Shown here piece by piece: positions 24,465 through 32,457 of a stretch of DNA of 64,000 bases. How positions within the stretch are numbered: position 1 is the stretch's first letter; each line of letters opens with the position of its first letter. The translations under genes were made by a program, and so were the position numbers. Source of the stretch: Bradyrhizobium sp. SSBR45G (GTDB taxonomy: Bacteria; Pseudomonadota; Alphaproteobacteria; Rhizobiales; Xanthobacteraceae). The notes beneath the pieces were generated by a model that was given only the letters and a program-made list of their open reading frames with translations, was not told where the DNA came from and searched no databases. The stretch covers positions 1-64,000 of the forward strand of contig NZ_BSCT01000030.1 of the NCBI RefSeq assembly GCF_030159255.1. Direction: 5' to 3'.

Positions 24465-25658
24465 ATGAGCCGAGCATCTTCACATGCCCTCAAGCGCCCG
24501 CCGGTCAAGGTGCCCTCCGAGCCGGCGGGCGCGCCTTCTGCGGGTCTTGAAAAAAGCGGTCCCGAGAAGGACTTTCCCGAACTCGCCGTCGCCATCGAAC
24601 GGGGCCGGCGCCGCGGACGCGGTGCCCAATCCAACGCGAGCGGCCGCTACGAGGCCGAGGCGCGCGTCGTCTTCGACGACGGTTGGCAGAGCCTCGAGGA
24701 GCTGCCGCCGTTCAAGACGACGGTCGCGACCGACACCTCGCGCAAGGTCATCACCCGCAACGACTCGCCCGACATCGGCTTCGATCGCTCGATCAATCCG
24801 TATCGGGGCTGCGAGCATGGCTGCGTCTACTGCTTCGCGCGGCCGACCCACGCCTTTCTCGGCCTGTCGCCGGGCCTCGACTTCGAATCCAAGCTGTTCG
24901 TGAAGCCGGACGCACCGGCCTTGCTCGAAAAGGAGCTCGCAGCCAGTGGCTACGAGCCGAAGATGATCGCGATCGGCACCAACACCGATCCCTATCAGCC
25001 GATCGAGCGTGAGCGGAAGATCATGCGCGGCATCCTCGAGGTGCTGGAAAAGGTTGGTCATCCCGTCGGAATCGTCACCAAGTCGGCGCTGGTGATGCGT
25101 GATGCCGACATTCTGGCGCGGATGGCCAAGAAGAACCTGGCGAAGGTCGCGATATCAGTGACCACGCTGGACCCGAAGCTGGCCCGCACCATGGAGCCGC
25201 GGGCCTCGACGCCGGCGAAGCGCCTGGAGGCGCTGCAGGCGCTGTCGAAGGCCGGCATTCCGACCACGGTGATGGTGGCGCCGGTGATCCCGGCGCTCAA
25301 TGACAGCGAGATCGAGCGCATCTTGGATGCGGCCGCCCATGCCGGCGTCAAGGAAGCTGCTTACGTTCTGCTGCGGCTGCCGCTGGAGGTGCGCGACCTG
25401 TTCCGCGAATGGCTGCTGGAGCATTATCCCGACCGCTACCGCCACGTCTTCACCCTGATCCGCGACATGCGCGGCGGCCGCGACTACGACTCGCAATGGG
25501 GCACGCGGATGAAGGGCACCGGGCCGATGGCCTGGATGATCGGCCGCCGCTTCGAGATCGCCTGCGAGAAGCTCGGGCTGAACAAGCGCCGCACCAAGCT
25601 GACGACGGATCATTTCGTCCGGCCGAAGGGCGGCGGCCAGCAGCTCAGCCTGTTCTGA
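24465..25658 (+). CDS. PA0069-family radical SAM protein, SOS-box preceded
   Basis: 397 aa from the ATG at 24465 (MSRASSHALK). CEHGCVYC (CX3CX2C, about residues 109-116) binds the 4Fe-4S cluster of radical SAM enzymes. The spore-photoproduct-lyase-like block includes INPYRGCEHGC, IAIGTNTDPYQPIER and SVTTLDPKLARTMEPRASTP. The extreme C-terminus is GGGQQLSLF, whose QLSLF fits the bacterial sliding-clamp (DnaN) binding motif. The function is not established; a role in DNA damage response is inferred from the upstream SOS box plus the clamp-like tail. The VOC gene follows 17 bases after the stop. Confidence 0.85.
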   Translation: MSRASSHALKRPPVKVPSEPAGAPSAGLEKSGPEKDFPELAVAIERGRRRGRGAQSNASGRYEAEARVVFDDGWQSLEELPPFKTTVATDTSRKVITRNDSPDIGFDRSINPYRGCEHGCVYCFARPTHAFLGLSPGLDFESKLFVKPDAPALLEKELAASGYEPKMIAIGTNTDPYQPIERERKIMRGILEVLEKVGHPVGIVTKSALVMRDADILARMAKKNLAKVAISVTTLDPKLARTMEPRASTPAKRLEALQALSKAGIPTTVMVAPVIPALNDSEIERILDAAAHAGVKEAAYVLLRLPLEVRDLFREWLLEHYPDRYRHVFTLIRDMRGGRDYDSQWGTRMKGTGPMAWMIGRRFEIACEKLGLNKRRTKLTTDHFVRPKGGGQQLSLF

Positions 25659-25675
25659 GACCCGTGGAGAGAGCG

Positions 25676-26125
25676 ATGGGTGCAGAGGTCGTGGTCCCGC
25701 GCTTCACCGTCATCACCCTCGGCGTGTCCGAGATGCGGCGGAGCATCGCCTTCTATGCTTCGCTTGGGTTCGTCCGGAAGTTTCGGGCGACCGGCGAGGC
25801 GGTGGCGTTCTTCGACACCGGCGGGACGGTGCTGGCGCTGTACCCGTGGGAGGCGCTCGCACATGATGCTGGCGTGCCAGACGCGCCGCGGCCCCAGGCT
25901 TTTCGCGGCGTGACGCTGGCCTGGAACTGTCGCTCGGAGGCCGAAGTGGACGCCGCGTTGGCGTCGGCGGTGGAGAAGGGAGCGACGCTGCTGAAGCCAG
26001 CGCAGCCAACCGATTATGGCGGTTATTGCGGCTATTTCGCTGATCCCGACGGCCATGTCTGGGAGGCCGTCGTGGCGCCGGGGATCGAGGTTGGCGAGGA
26101 TCATCGGGTGCATCTGCCGGCCTAG
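25676..26125 (+). CDS. VOC-family (glyoxalase-like) protein
   Basis: 149 aa from the ATG at 25676, preceded by GGAGAGAG. Longer in-frame extension overlaps the radical SAM gene and is rejected. FTVITLGVSEMRRSIAFYASLGF opens the first betaalphabetabetabeta module; VDAALASAVEKGATLLKPAQPTDYGG and GYFADPDGHVWEA close the second, typical of glyoxalase/bleomycin-resistance proteins. The metal ligands and substrate are not predictable. It is probably co-transcribed with the preceding gene. Confidence 0.85.
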   Translation: MGAEVVVPRFTVITLGVSEMRRSIAFYASLGFVRKFRATGEAVAFFDTGGTVLALYPWEALAHDAGVPDAPRPQAFRGVTLAWNCRSEAEVDAALASAVEKGATLLKPAQPTDYGGYCGYFADPDGHVWEAVVAPGIEVGEDHRVHLPA

Positions 26126-26204
26126 TCTCGGCCCCGCATCTTGGTGGGAATAGCGGGGAATTGAGGCCGGTCGCGGGTTGCGCTGGCGCGGCCCGTTCCG
26201 CACC

Positions 26205-27059
26205 ATGCCGGCCATGATTCGAGACCAAGCGAAAAAGCCGGGCAGGGCGAAAGCCGCGCCCGGAGCGGCGGCGAAGAGGTCCGGTGCCAACGGCGCTGCC
26301 AAGCCGGCTGCTGCCACCGGCGCGGGCAGGACGAGCACCAGGCTCGGCAAGGGTGTCATCGCCGTGGCGCCGCCGAGCTTTCGCCGCGAGCGGGCGCTGC
26401 TGAAGCAGGGGATCTGGCCGGTCGCCGGCTGCGACGAGGCGGGCCGGGGGCCGCTTGCCGGCCCCGTGGTGGCTGCGGCCGTCATTCTCGATCCCGCGCG
26501 CATCCCCAAAGGGCTCGACGATTCCAAGCGGCTGAGCGCAGAGGCGCGCGAGGCGCTGTTCGAGAAGATCTGCAGGACGTCGGCATTCGCCGTGGCCTTT
26601 GCCTCGCCGGCGCGAATCGATCGCGACAACATCCTGCGGGCGTCGCTGTGGGCGCTGTCGCGCGCCGTGAGGGCACTGCCCGAGGCCCCGAAGCATGTCT
26701 TCGTCGACGGCCGCGACCGAATCGATGTCGATTGTGGCTGCGACGCGGTGATCGGCGGCGATGGTCTGGTGATGTCGATCGCGGCCGCCTCGATCGTCGC
26801 CAAAGTCACGCGCGACCGGCTGATGTGCGCGCTGGCGCAGGATTGTCCCGGCTACGGCTTCGAGCAGCACAAGGGCTACGGCGTGCCGGAGCATCTCGCC
26901 GCGCTCGACCGTCTCGGCCCCTCGGTGCATCACCGCAGCATGTTCGCGCCCGTCGTCGCGGCGCGGCGCAAGCATCAGCCCTGCACCGATCGGCCGGAGC
27001 CGGACCTGTTCGCCGAGGTGACGGTGGTGACGTCCAGCGAAATTTCCATCGGCGCCTGA
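26205..27059 (+). CDS. rnhB: Ribonuclease HII
   Basis: 284 aa from the ATG at 26205; a TTG at 26178 and an ATG at 26214 are also possible. An N-terminal tail of about 60 residues rich in Ala, Lys and Arg precedes the catalytic core. The core has CDEAGRGPLAGPVVAA (first acidic pair Asp-Glu), DSKRLSAEAREALF, HVFVDGRDRIDV and GYGFEQHKGYGVPEH. It cleaves RNA in RNA-DNA hybrids and removes misincorporated ribonucleotides. The third gene in a row after the SOS box, but whether it shares the promoter is unknown. Confidence 0.95.
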   Translation: MPAMIRDQAKKPGRAKAAPGAAAKRSGANGAAKPAAATGAGRTSTRLGKGVIAVAPPSFRRERALLKQGIWPVAGCDEAGRGPLAGPVVAAAVILDPARIPKGLDDSKRLSAEAREALFEKICRTSAFAVAFASPARIDRDNILRASLWALSRAVRALPEAPKHVFVDGRDRIDVDCGCDAVIGGDGLVMSIAAASIVAKVTRDRLMCALAQDCPGYGFEQHKGYGVPEHLAALDRLGPSVHHRSMFAPVVAARRKHQPCTDRPEPDLFAEVTVVTSSEISIGA

Positions 27060-27269
27060 TGCCGGTTGCCTCGACGGCGCCGCGGTCTTAATAGCTTTAG
27101 TCAGCCAACCAGCACGAATTGTCACTCCTCGCAGCGGAGGCGGTCCTGTGCGCCTCGATCATGCGGTATCGATTGCGGGCGTCGGACAGCGCGGCTGCTG
27201 CGGATGAGGGACGGTCCTGCCGGACATTCTCGACGTCCTCAGCGATCAAGCTAAGCGATCCAGCCGTTC

Positions 27270-28775
27270 ATGCGTTTCACGTCACTGGTTGTCGAACTGA
27301 TCCGCGCAAGGCCGCGGCTGGTCGTCGTCATCGTGGTGCTGTGCCAGGCCCTGATGTGGCTCGGCACAGCCGTGCTGTTCTATCGCAGCCCGCCCGGCCA
27401 GCTCGCCACCACCGTCGCATTCGGGCGCGAGTATCAGGTCGGCAGCGATCTGGGACCGCCGCTCTCGTTCTGGCTGTCCGACATCGCCTATCGATTGGCC
27501 GGCAACCATCTGCTCGGCGTGTATGTCATCGCCGTGCTGTGTTCGGCCTTGAGCCTCTGGGTCATCTATCTCCTGGCGCGCGCCATCGTCGGCGGTCAGC
27601 AGGCCGTTCTCGCCGTGCTGCTGACCATGACCATCACGGCGTTCGGCGCTCCGACGCTGGAGTTCGGTCCCGACGTGCTGGCGCGCCCGCTGTGGGCGCT
27701 GCTGTTGCTGCATAGCTGGCAGATCCTCGGCCGCGGACGGCGCAATGCCTGGTTCGCCTGGTCGATCGAGGCCGGCCTGCTGCTGCTCACCACGCCGGCC
27801 GCCGCGGGCCTGCTGCTGCTGATCGCCGGCTTCGCGGTCTCGACCGTCCAGGGCCGCCGCGTGCTCAGGTCGTTCGATCCGCTGTTCGCACTGCTCGTGG
27901 TGCTGGCACTGGCGCTGCCCTATCTGATCTTCGTGGTGCGTTCCGACAGCGTCGGGCTGCCCGCGCTGCCCCTGCTCGCGGAGCTTTCGGCGCGCGCCTG
28001 GCAATGGCTCGCGCTGGCCGGCGGGTTGCTGCTGGCGAGCGCGGCGATGCTGCTGCTGGTTGTGCTCGACGCCAGCACCGGCCGCAGCGAGGCCGATGCC
28101 CCGATCATCTACCGGCGGACGGTCGCGCCGCTCGCCCGCGACTTCGTGTATTGTTTTGCGATCGCCCCGGCTCTGGCCGGCAGCCTGATCGCCGGCCTGT
28201 TCGGGTTGCCGACGGTGTTTGGCGGCGCGGCCGTCACCCTGAGCATGGTCGGCCTGGCGCTGGTGGTCGCCTCGGGCGATCTGATCTATCTGCGGCGGCA
28301 GCGGCTGCTTCGCATGGTATGGGCCGCCGCAGTCGCCGCGCCGGCCGTGCTGGTTGCCGGCAGCGCGGTCGTGCTGCCCCTGATCGGCGACGGCGAGGTC
28401 GCGACCTCGATGCCGGCCCGCGACATCTCCCGCTTCTTTGTCGAGAGCTTCGAGCGCCGCACCAACCAGCGGCTGCAGGCGGTCGCCGGCGATCCGCAGC
28501 TCGCCAGCCTGGTCGCACTTGGCCGCCGCCGCGCGCATCTGTTCCTCGACGCCACGCCGCAGCGAACCCCATGGATCACCGCAGCCCAATTCGCCGACAG
28601 CGGCGGCATCGTGGTGTGGCGCGCGTCGGATACGGCCGGCACTCCGCCGCCGGAGCTCGCCCGCCGGTTTCCCGGCCTCGTGCCGGAGGTGCCGCGCAGC
28701 TTCGACCGGCTGATCAACGGCCGCCAGCCGCTGCTGCGCATCGGCTGGGCGATCGTGCGGCCGAAAGGGCCATGA
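27270..28775 (+). CDS. Membrane glycosyltransferase-like protein (GT39/ArnT type)
   Basis: 501 aa. About 10-11 hydrophobic helices span the N-terminal 370 residues. The first periplasmic loop (YRSPPGQLATTVAFGREYQVGSDLGPPLSFWLSDIAY) resembles the acidic loop of dolichyl-phosphate-mannose or ArnT-type transferases. The C-terminal 130 residues (from ISRFFVESFERRTNQRLQAV) form a soluble domain. Members move lipid-linked sugars onto envelope targets. Here the exact sugar and target are unknown. It is followed after 37 bases by another membrane gene. Confidence 0.7.
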   Translation: MRFTSLVVELIRARPRLVVVIVVLCQALMWLGTAVLFYRSPPGQLATTVAFGREYQVGSDLGPPLSFWLSDIAYRLAGNHLLGVYVIAVLCSALSLWVIYLLARAIVGGQQAVLAVLLTMTITAFGAPTLEFGPDVLARPLWALLLLHSWQILGRGRRNAWFAWSIEAGLLLLTTPAAAGLLLLIAGFAVSTVQGRRVLRSFDPLFALLVVLALALPYLIFVVRSDSVGLPALPLLAELSARAWQWLALAGGLLLASAAMLLLVVLDASTGRSEADAPIIYRRTVAPLARDFVYCFAIAPALAGSLIAGLFGLPTVFGGAAVTLSMVGLALVVASGDLIYLRRQRLLRMVWAAAVAAPAVLVAGSAVVLPLIGDGEVATSMPARDISRFFVESFERRTNQRLQAVAGDPQLASLVALGRRRAHLFLDATPQRTPWITAAQFADSGGIVVWRASDTAGTPPPELARRFPGLVPEVPRSFDRLINGRQPLLRIGWAIVRPKGP

Positions 28776-28812
28776 TTTTAGTCGTTGGAGAGAATGTTGG
28801 GGAGTGGCGGCC

Positions 28813-29418
28813 ATGGATCTAGCGCCTCCTGATGGCTCACAGATCAAGATCGCCCGCGACGGGCTGCACCCGGTCATCAGCATCCCCCAGTCCGGCAGCC
28901 CGACACGCTATTTCGGCGGCTTGTTCCTGCTGTTCTGGCTCGGCGGGTGGACGATGGGGTTCAAGTCGGCCCTGTCCCAGATCTTGTCCGGCGGAGGCTC
29001 GGCCTTCCTCGTGTTCTGGCTCGGCGGCTGGACCATCGGCGCGGTCATGGCTGCCTGGACGGCCTACCGGTCGTTTCGTCCGACCGTGCCGGAGACCCTC
29101 GTGCTCGGACGCGCCAGCATCGTCTACGATGCTGGCGTCGCCCCGTTCGAGTTCAACCAGCGCGGCCAATCGAAGTCGATCCGGGATGGCTGGAAGGCGA
29201 TGTTTCCGAAGCGGATCAGGGCCGAGCTGACCGCGCGGCAGCTGCAATCGTTGCGCCTGCGGGAAACCGATCTCGGCAACCGTCTGACCGTCGATGTCGA
29301 CACTGAGCGCATCGAGATTGCGAAGGGCGCTAGCGAGATCGAGCGCGAGTGGCTCGCCCGCTACCTGGCGCGCCGCTACGGTCTCTCGCAGATCACGGCG
29401 CCCGCGGCCGGGACCTGA
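28813..29418 (+). CDS. Small membrane protein with a duplicated FWLGGWT motif
   Basis: 201 aa from the ATG at 28813, with GGGGAG 8 bases upstream. Two membrane helices each carry a near-identical block, FLLFWLGGWTMG (about residues 37-48) and FLVFWLGGWTIG (about 63-74), so the pair is an internal duplication. A cytosolic C-terminal domain follows (PETLVLGRASIVYDAG to REWLARYLARRYGL). The function is not recognised. It may be co-transcribed with the GT39-like gene. Confidence 0.75.
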   Translation: MDLAPPDGSQIKIARDGLHPVISIPQSGSPTRYFGGLFLLFWLGGWTMGFKSALSQILSGGGSAFLVFWLGGWTIGAVMAAWTAYRSFRPTVPETLVLGRASIVYDAGVAPFEFNQRGQSKSIRDGWKAMFPKRIRAELTARQLQSLRLRETDLGNRLTVDVDTERIEIAKGASEIEREWLARYLARRYGLSQITAPAAGT

Positions 29419-29437
29419 CCACGCGGCGCGGCCGGCG

Positions 29438-30256
29438 TCAGACCGTAATCATCTTCGCGATCGATCGCAGGTCCTGCCACGCCAGCCGCTTGTAGGACGG
29501 TGAGCGCAGCAGATAGGCCGGGTGGAAGGTCGCGATCGCGCGGATCGTCCGCTTGCCGGTGTCGTAGTCGCGCCATTTGCCGCGCACGCGCATGATGCCC
29601 TCGGTGGTGCCGAGCAGCGACTGGGTCGAGGGATTGCCGAGCGTCACCAGCACGTCGGGATCGACCAGCTCGATCTGGCGGCGGATGAAGGGCAGGCAGA
29701 TTTGGGTCTCCTGCGGCGTCGGCGTGCGGTTGCCCGGCGGCCGCCACGGAATCACGTTGGCGATGTAGACCTTGCTGCGATCGAGCCCGATGGCGCTGAT
29801 CATGCGGTCGAGCAGTTTTCCCGAGCGGCCGACGAACGGCAGCCCCTCGATGTCCTCGTCGCGGCCGGGCGCCTCGCCGACCAGCATGATGCGCGCCTGC
29901 GGATTGCCATCGGCAAACACCAGCCGCGACGCCGTCTGCTTCAGCGCGCAGCCGTCGAAGTTCTCCAGCAGCTCGCGCAGCGCCTCCAGCGTCGGCGCGG
30001 TCCGCGCGGCCTCGCGGGCGGAGGCGATCGCGGCGTCCGGCGGGGGCGGCGGTTCGCCGCGCGGTGCAATGATCGCCGGTGCGGCCGGCCGGCCGCCTTG
30101 CGGCGCCACGGCCTGGCGCGGCGCAGCGGCGGCGGGCGCAGCTTCGGGCTCGACCAGCCGGTTGATCGGCTCGTCGGCGAGCGCGCAGTCGACGCCGGCC
30201 TCCAGATAGAAGGCGAGCAACTGGCGGACGTCGGGGAGGGGCTCAGGGGTCATCAT
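29438..30256 (-). CDS. Family-4-like uracil-DNA glycosylase (SPO1-polymerase-like)
   Basis: 272 aa from the ATG at 30256; the frame runs on upstream without similarity. Motif A is GEAPGRDEDIEGLPFVGRSG, motif B is ATFHPAYLLR, with VIPWRPPGNRTPTPQE between. Family members remove uracil from DNA. Of the four cluster-binding Cys in classical family 4, only two positions are Cys here (DGCALK and ICLPF). The partner positions read Lys and Trp, so an intact 4Fe-4S cluster is doubtful. A low-complexity Ala/Pro stretch (residues about 30-75) links the N-terminal segment to the domain. Confidence 0.8.
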   Translation of the reverse strand: MMTPEPLPDVRQLLAFYLEAGVDCALADEPINRLVEPEAAPAAAAPRQAVAPQGGRPAAPAIIAPRGEPPPPPDAAIASAREAARTAPTLEALRELLENFDGCALKQTASRLVFADGNPQARIMLVGEAPGRDEDIEGLPFVGRSGKLLDRMISAIGLDRSKVYIANVIPWRPPGNRTPTPQETQICLPFIRRQIELVDPDVLVTLGNPSTQSLLGTTEGIMRVRGKWRDYDTGKRTIRAIATFHPAYLLRSPSYKRLAWQDLRSIAKMITV

Positions 30257-30558
30257 GATCGATCGGTACGACAGTCTACGCCGCCCCGGCGCATGGCGGA
30301 ATGCATTTCCGTGGTTGTCCTGCCCCGAAAAATCGGAAACAAGAGCTTGGAATAACCCAAAAAAGGGACGGAACGCCCTAGTGTTCCGGCGCCAGCCTTC
30401 GCTCCCCCCGCAGGACCCGCCTCTCAGCGAATGCAAGACGCCCAAGAACTCTAGTTAAGTCATTGTTGCTATTGCAGCTTCGGGTTTGATCTCTACCTGC
30501 GCCAGGGGGGTGCAGAGGTCGGATCCACTGCAACCAGCCGGGCCTGAGATCGAGAGAC
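30257..30558. other. Divergent promoter region between UDG and ETF-QO genes
   Basis: 302 bases with no gene. A GGAAC...GTTCC palindrome (30370-30374 and 30383-30387) has an 8-base spacer, so it is not an SOS box. Promoters for the two divergent genes must lie here. An AT-rich patch, AACTCTAGTTAAGTCATTG, ends near 30470 and may belong to the ETF-QO promoter. Confidence 0.4.
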
Positions 30559-32217
30559 ATGAGCACCGAAGAATTACCCGAGCGCGAATCCATGGAGTTC
30601 GACGTCGTCATCGTCGGCGCAGGCCCCTCGGGGTTGACCGCCGCGATCCGGCTGAAACAGCTCAATGCCGACCTCAACATCGTCGTGGTCGAGAAGGGCT
30701 CCGAGGTCGGTGCGCACATCCTGTCCGGTGCGGTGATCGATCCGATCGCGCTGGACAAGCTCATTCCCGACTGGCGCTCGGACGACGACTGTCCGCTGAA
30801 GACGCAGGTCAAGGACGACAAGTTCTTCTGGATGACCGAGAGCAGCGCGATCAAGCTGCCGGGCTTCGCGATGCCGCCGTTCATGGACAATCATCATTGC
30901 TTCGTCGGCTCGCTCGGCAATGTCTGTCGCTGGCTGTCGCGCAAGGCCGAGGCGCTGGGCGTCGAGATCTATCCGGGCTTCGCGGCGACCGAAGTGCTGT
31001 ATGACGAGCACGGCGCGGTGCGCGGCATCGCCACCGGCGACATGGGCATCGGCAAGGACGGCAAGCCGAAAGCCTCGTTCACCCGCGGCATGGAGCTGCT
31101 CGGCAAGTACACGCTGTTCGCCGAGGGCGCACGCGGCAGCCTGTCCAAGCAACTGATCGCAAAGTACGCGCTGGACGCCAAGAGCGAGCCGCCGAAATTC
31201 GGCATCGGCCTCAAGGAAGTCTGGCAGATCGATCCCGCCAAGCATCAGAAGGGCCTGATCCAGCACTCGTTCGGCTGGCCGCTCGACATGAAGACCGGCG
31301 GCGGCTCGTTCCTCTACCATTACGACGACAACCTCGTCGCCGTCGGCTTTGTCGTGCATCTGAACTACGACGATCCGTATCTGTCGCCGTTCGAGGAATT
31401 CCAGCGCTTCAAGACGCATCCCTCCATCAGGAGTGTGTTGGAAGGCGGCAAGCGCCTTGCCTATGGCGCGCGCGCCATCACCGAGGGCGGCTATCAGTCG
31501 GTGCCGCGGCTGTCGTTCGCCGGCGGCGCGCTGATCGGCTGCGCCGCGGGCTTCGTCAACGTGCCGCGCATCAAGGGCGTGCACAATGCGATGGGCACCG
31601 CGATGCTCGCGGCCGAGCATGTCAATGCCGCGCTCGCGGCGGGTCGCGCCAATGACGAGCTGGTGACTTACGAGAACGCCTGGCGCTCCTCGCCGGTCGG
31701 CGAGGATCTGTTCAAGGTCCGCAACGTCAAGCCGCTGTGGTCGAAGTTCGGCACCGTGCTCGGCGTCATGCTCGGCGGCTTCGACATGTGGTGCAACACG
31801 CTCGGCTTCTCGCTGTTCGGCACCCAGTCGCACGCCAAGCCCGATCGGGCCACGCTCGATCCCGCCAAGGCGCATCAGCCCAAGCCCGCGATGAAGCCGG
31901 ACGGCAAGCTTACCTTCGACCGGTTGTCCTCGGTGTTCCTGTCGAACACCAATCACGAGGAAGACCAGCCGGTGCATCTGAAGGTCGCCGACATGGCGCT
32001 GCAGAAGAGCTCCGAGCACGACGTCTACGCCGGCCCGTCCAACCGCTACTGCCCGGCCGGCGTCTACGAATGGGTCGAGGACGGCACCAGCCCGCGCTTC
32101 GTGATCAACGCGCAGAACTGCGTCCACTGCAAGACCTGCGACGTCAAGGACCCCAACGGCAACATCACCTGGGTTCCGCCGGAAGGCGGCGGCGGGCCGA
32201 ACTACGAGGCGATGTAA
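30559..32217 (+). CDS. Electron-transfer flavoprotein:ubiquinone oxidoreductase
   Basis: 552 aa, full length. The FAD-binding VIVGAGPSGLTAAIRLKQL lies near the start and GAHILSGAVIDPIAL follows. The membrane and quinone segment is GGYQSVPRLSFAGGALIGCAAGFVNVPRIKG. The C-terminal 4Fe-4S ligands are Cys in RYCPAG (near 498) and CVHCKTC (near 521-527). It carries electrons from acyl-CoA dehydrogenases via ETF to ubiquinone at the inner membrane. etfA and etfB are not in this window. Confidence 0.97.
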   Translation: MSTEELPERESMEFDVVIVGAGPSGLTAAIRLKQLNADLNIVVVEKGSEVGAHILSGAVIDPIALDKLIPDWRSDDDCPLKTQVKDDKFFWMTESSAIKLPGFAMPPFMDNHHCFVGSLGNVCRWLSRKAEALGVEIYPGFAATEVLYDEHGAVRGIATGDMGIGKDGKPKASFTRGMELLGKYTLFAEGARGSLSKQLIAKYALDAKSEPPKFGIGLKEVWQIDPAKHQKGLIQHSFGWPLDMKTGGGSFLYHYDDNLVAVGFVVHLNYDDPYLSPFEEFQRFKTHPSIRSVLEGGKRLAYGARAITEGGYQSVPRLSFAGGALIGCAAGFVNVPRIKGVHNAMGTAMLAAEHVNAALAAGRANDELVTYENAWRSSPVGEDLFKVRNVKPLWSKFGTVLGVMLGGFDMWCNTLGFSLFGTQSHAKPDRATLDPAKAHQPKPAMKPDGKLTFDRLSSVFLSNTNHEEDQPVHLKVADMALQKSSEHDVYAGPSNRYCPAGVYEWVEDGTSPRFVINAQNCVHCKTCDVKDPNGNITWVPPEGGGGPNYEAM

Positions 32218-32457
32218 TCTCAAGCTTAACGCACGATTGCGTGAGATGGTCGTCCCAGCAGGGGCGACCGGCCACGATACGGCCATACTGGCACGGTTTG
32301 TCGCAGGTCACCTTTGCCAAAGGGGCCTGCGGCTGACCCGAATATCCTGCAAATCCTTGCGGTTGGCCGCCAAACGCGGCATTGTCGGCACCTTAAGCGG
32401 CCGACCGGGTTCGTGTCCGATACGACCAATCCTTTCCAACAACCAGAGCGCACCGTG

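Noticed and set aside
30370..30387. GGAAC...GTTCC palindrome upstream of the uracil-DNA glycosylase
   Set aside because: The spacing is GAAC-N8-GTTC and inverted; alphaproteobacterial LexA needs direct GTTC-N7-GTTC, so it is not an SOS box.
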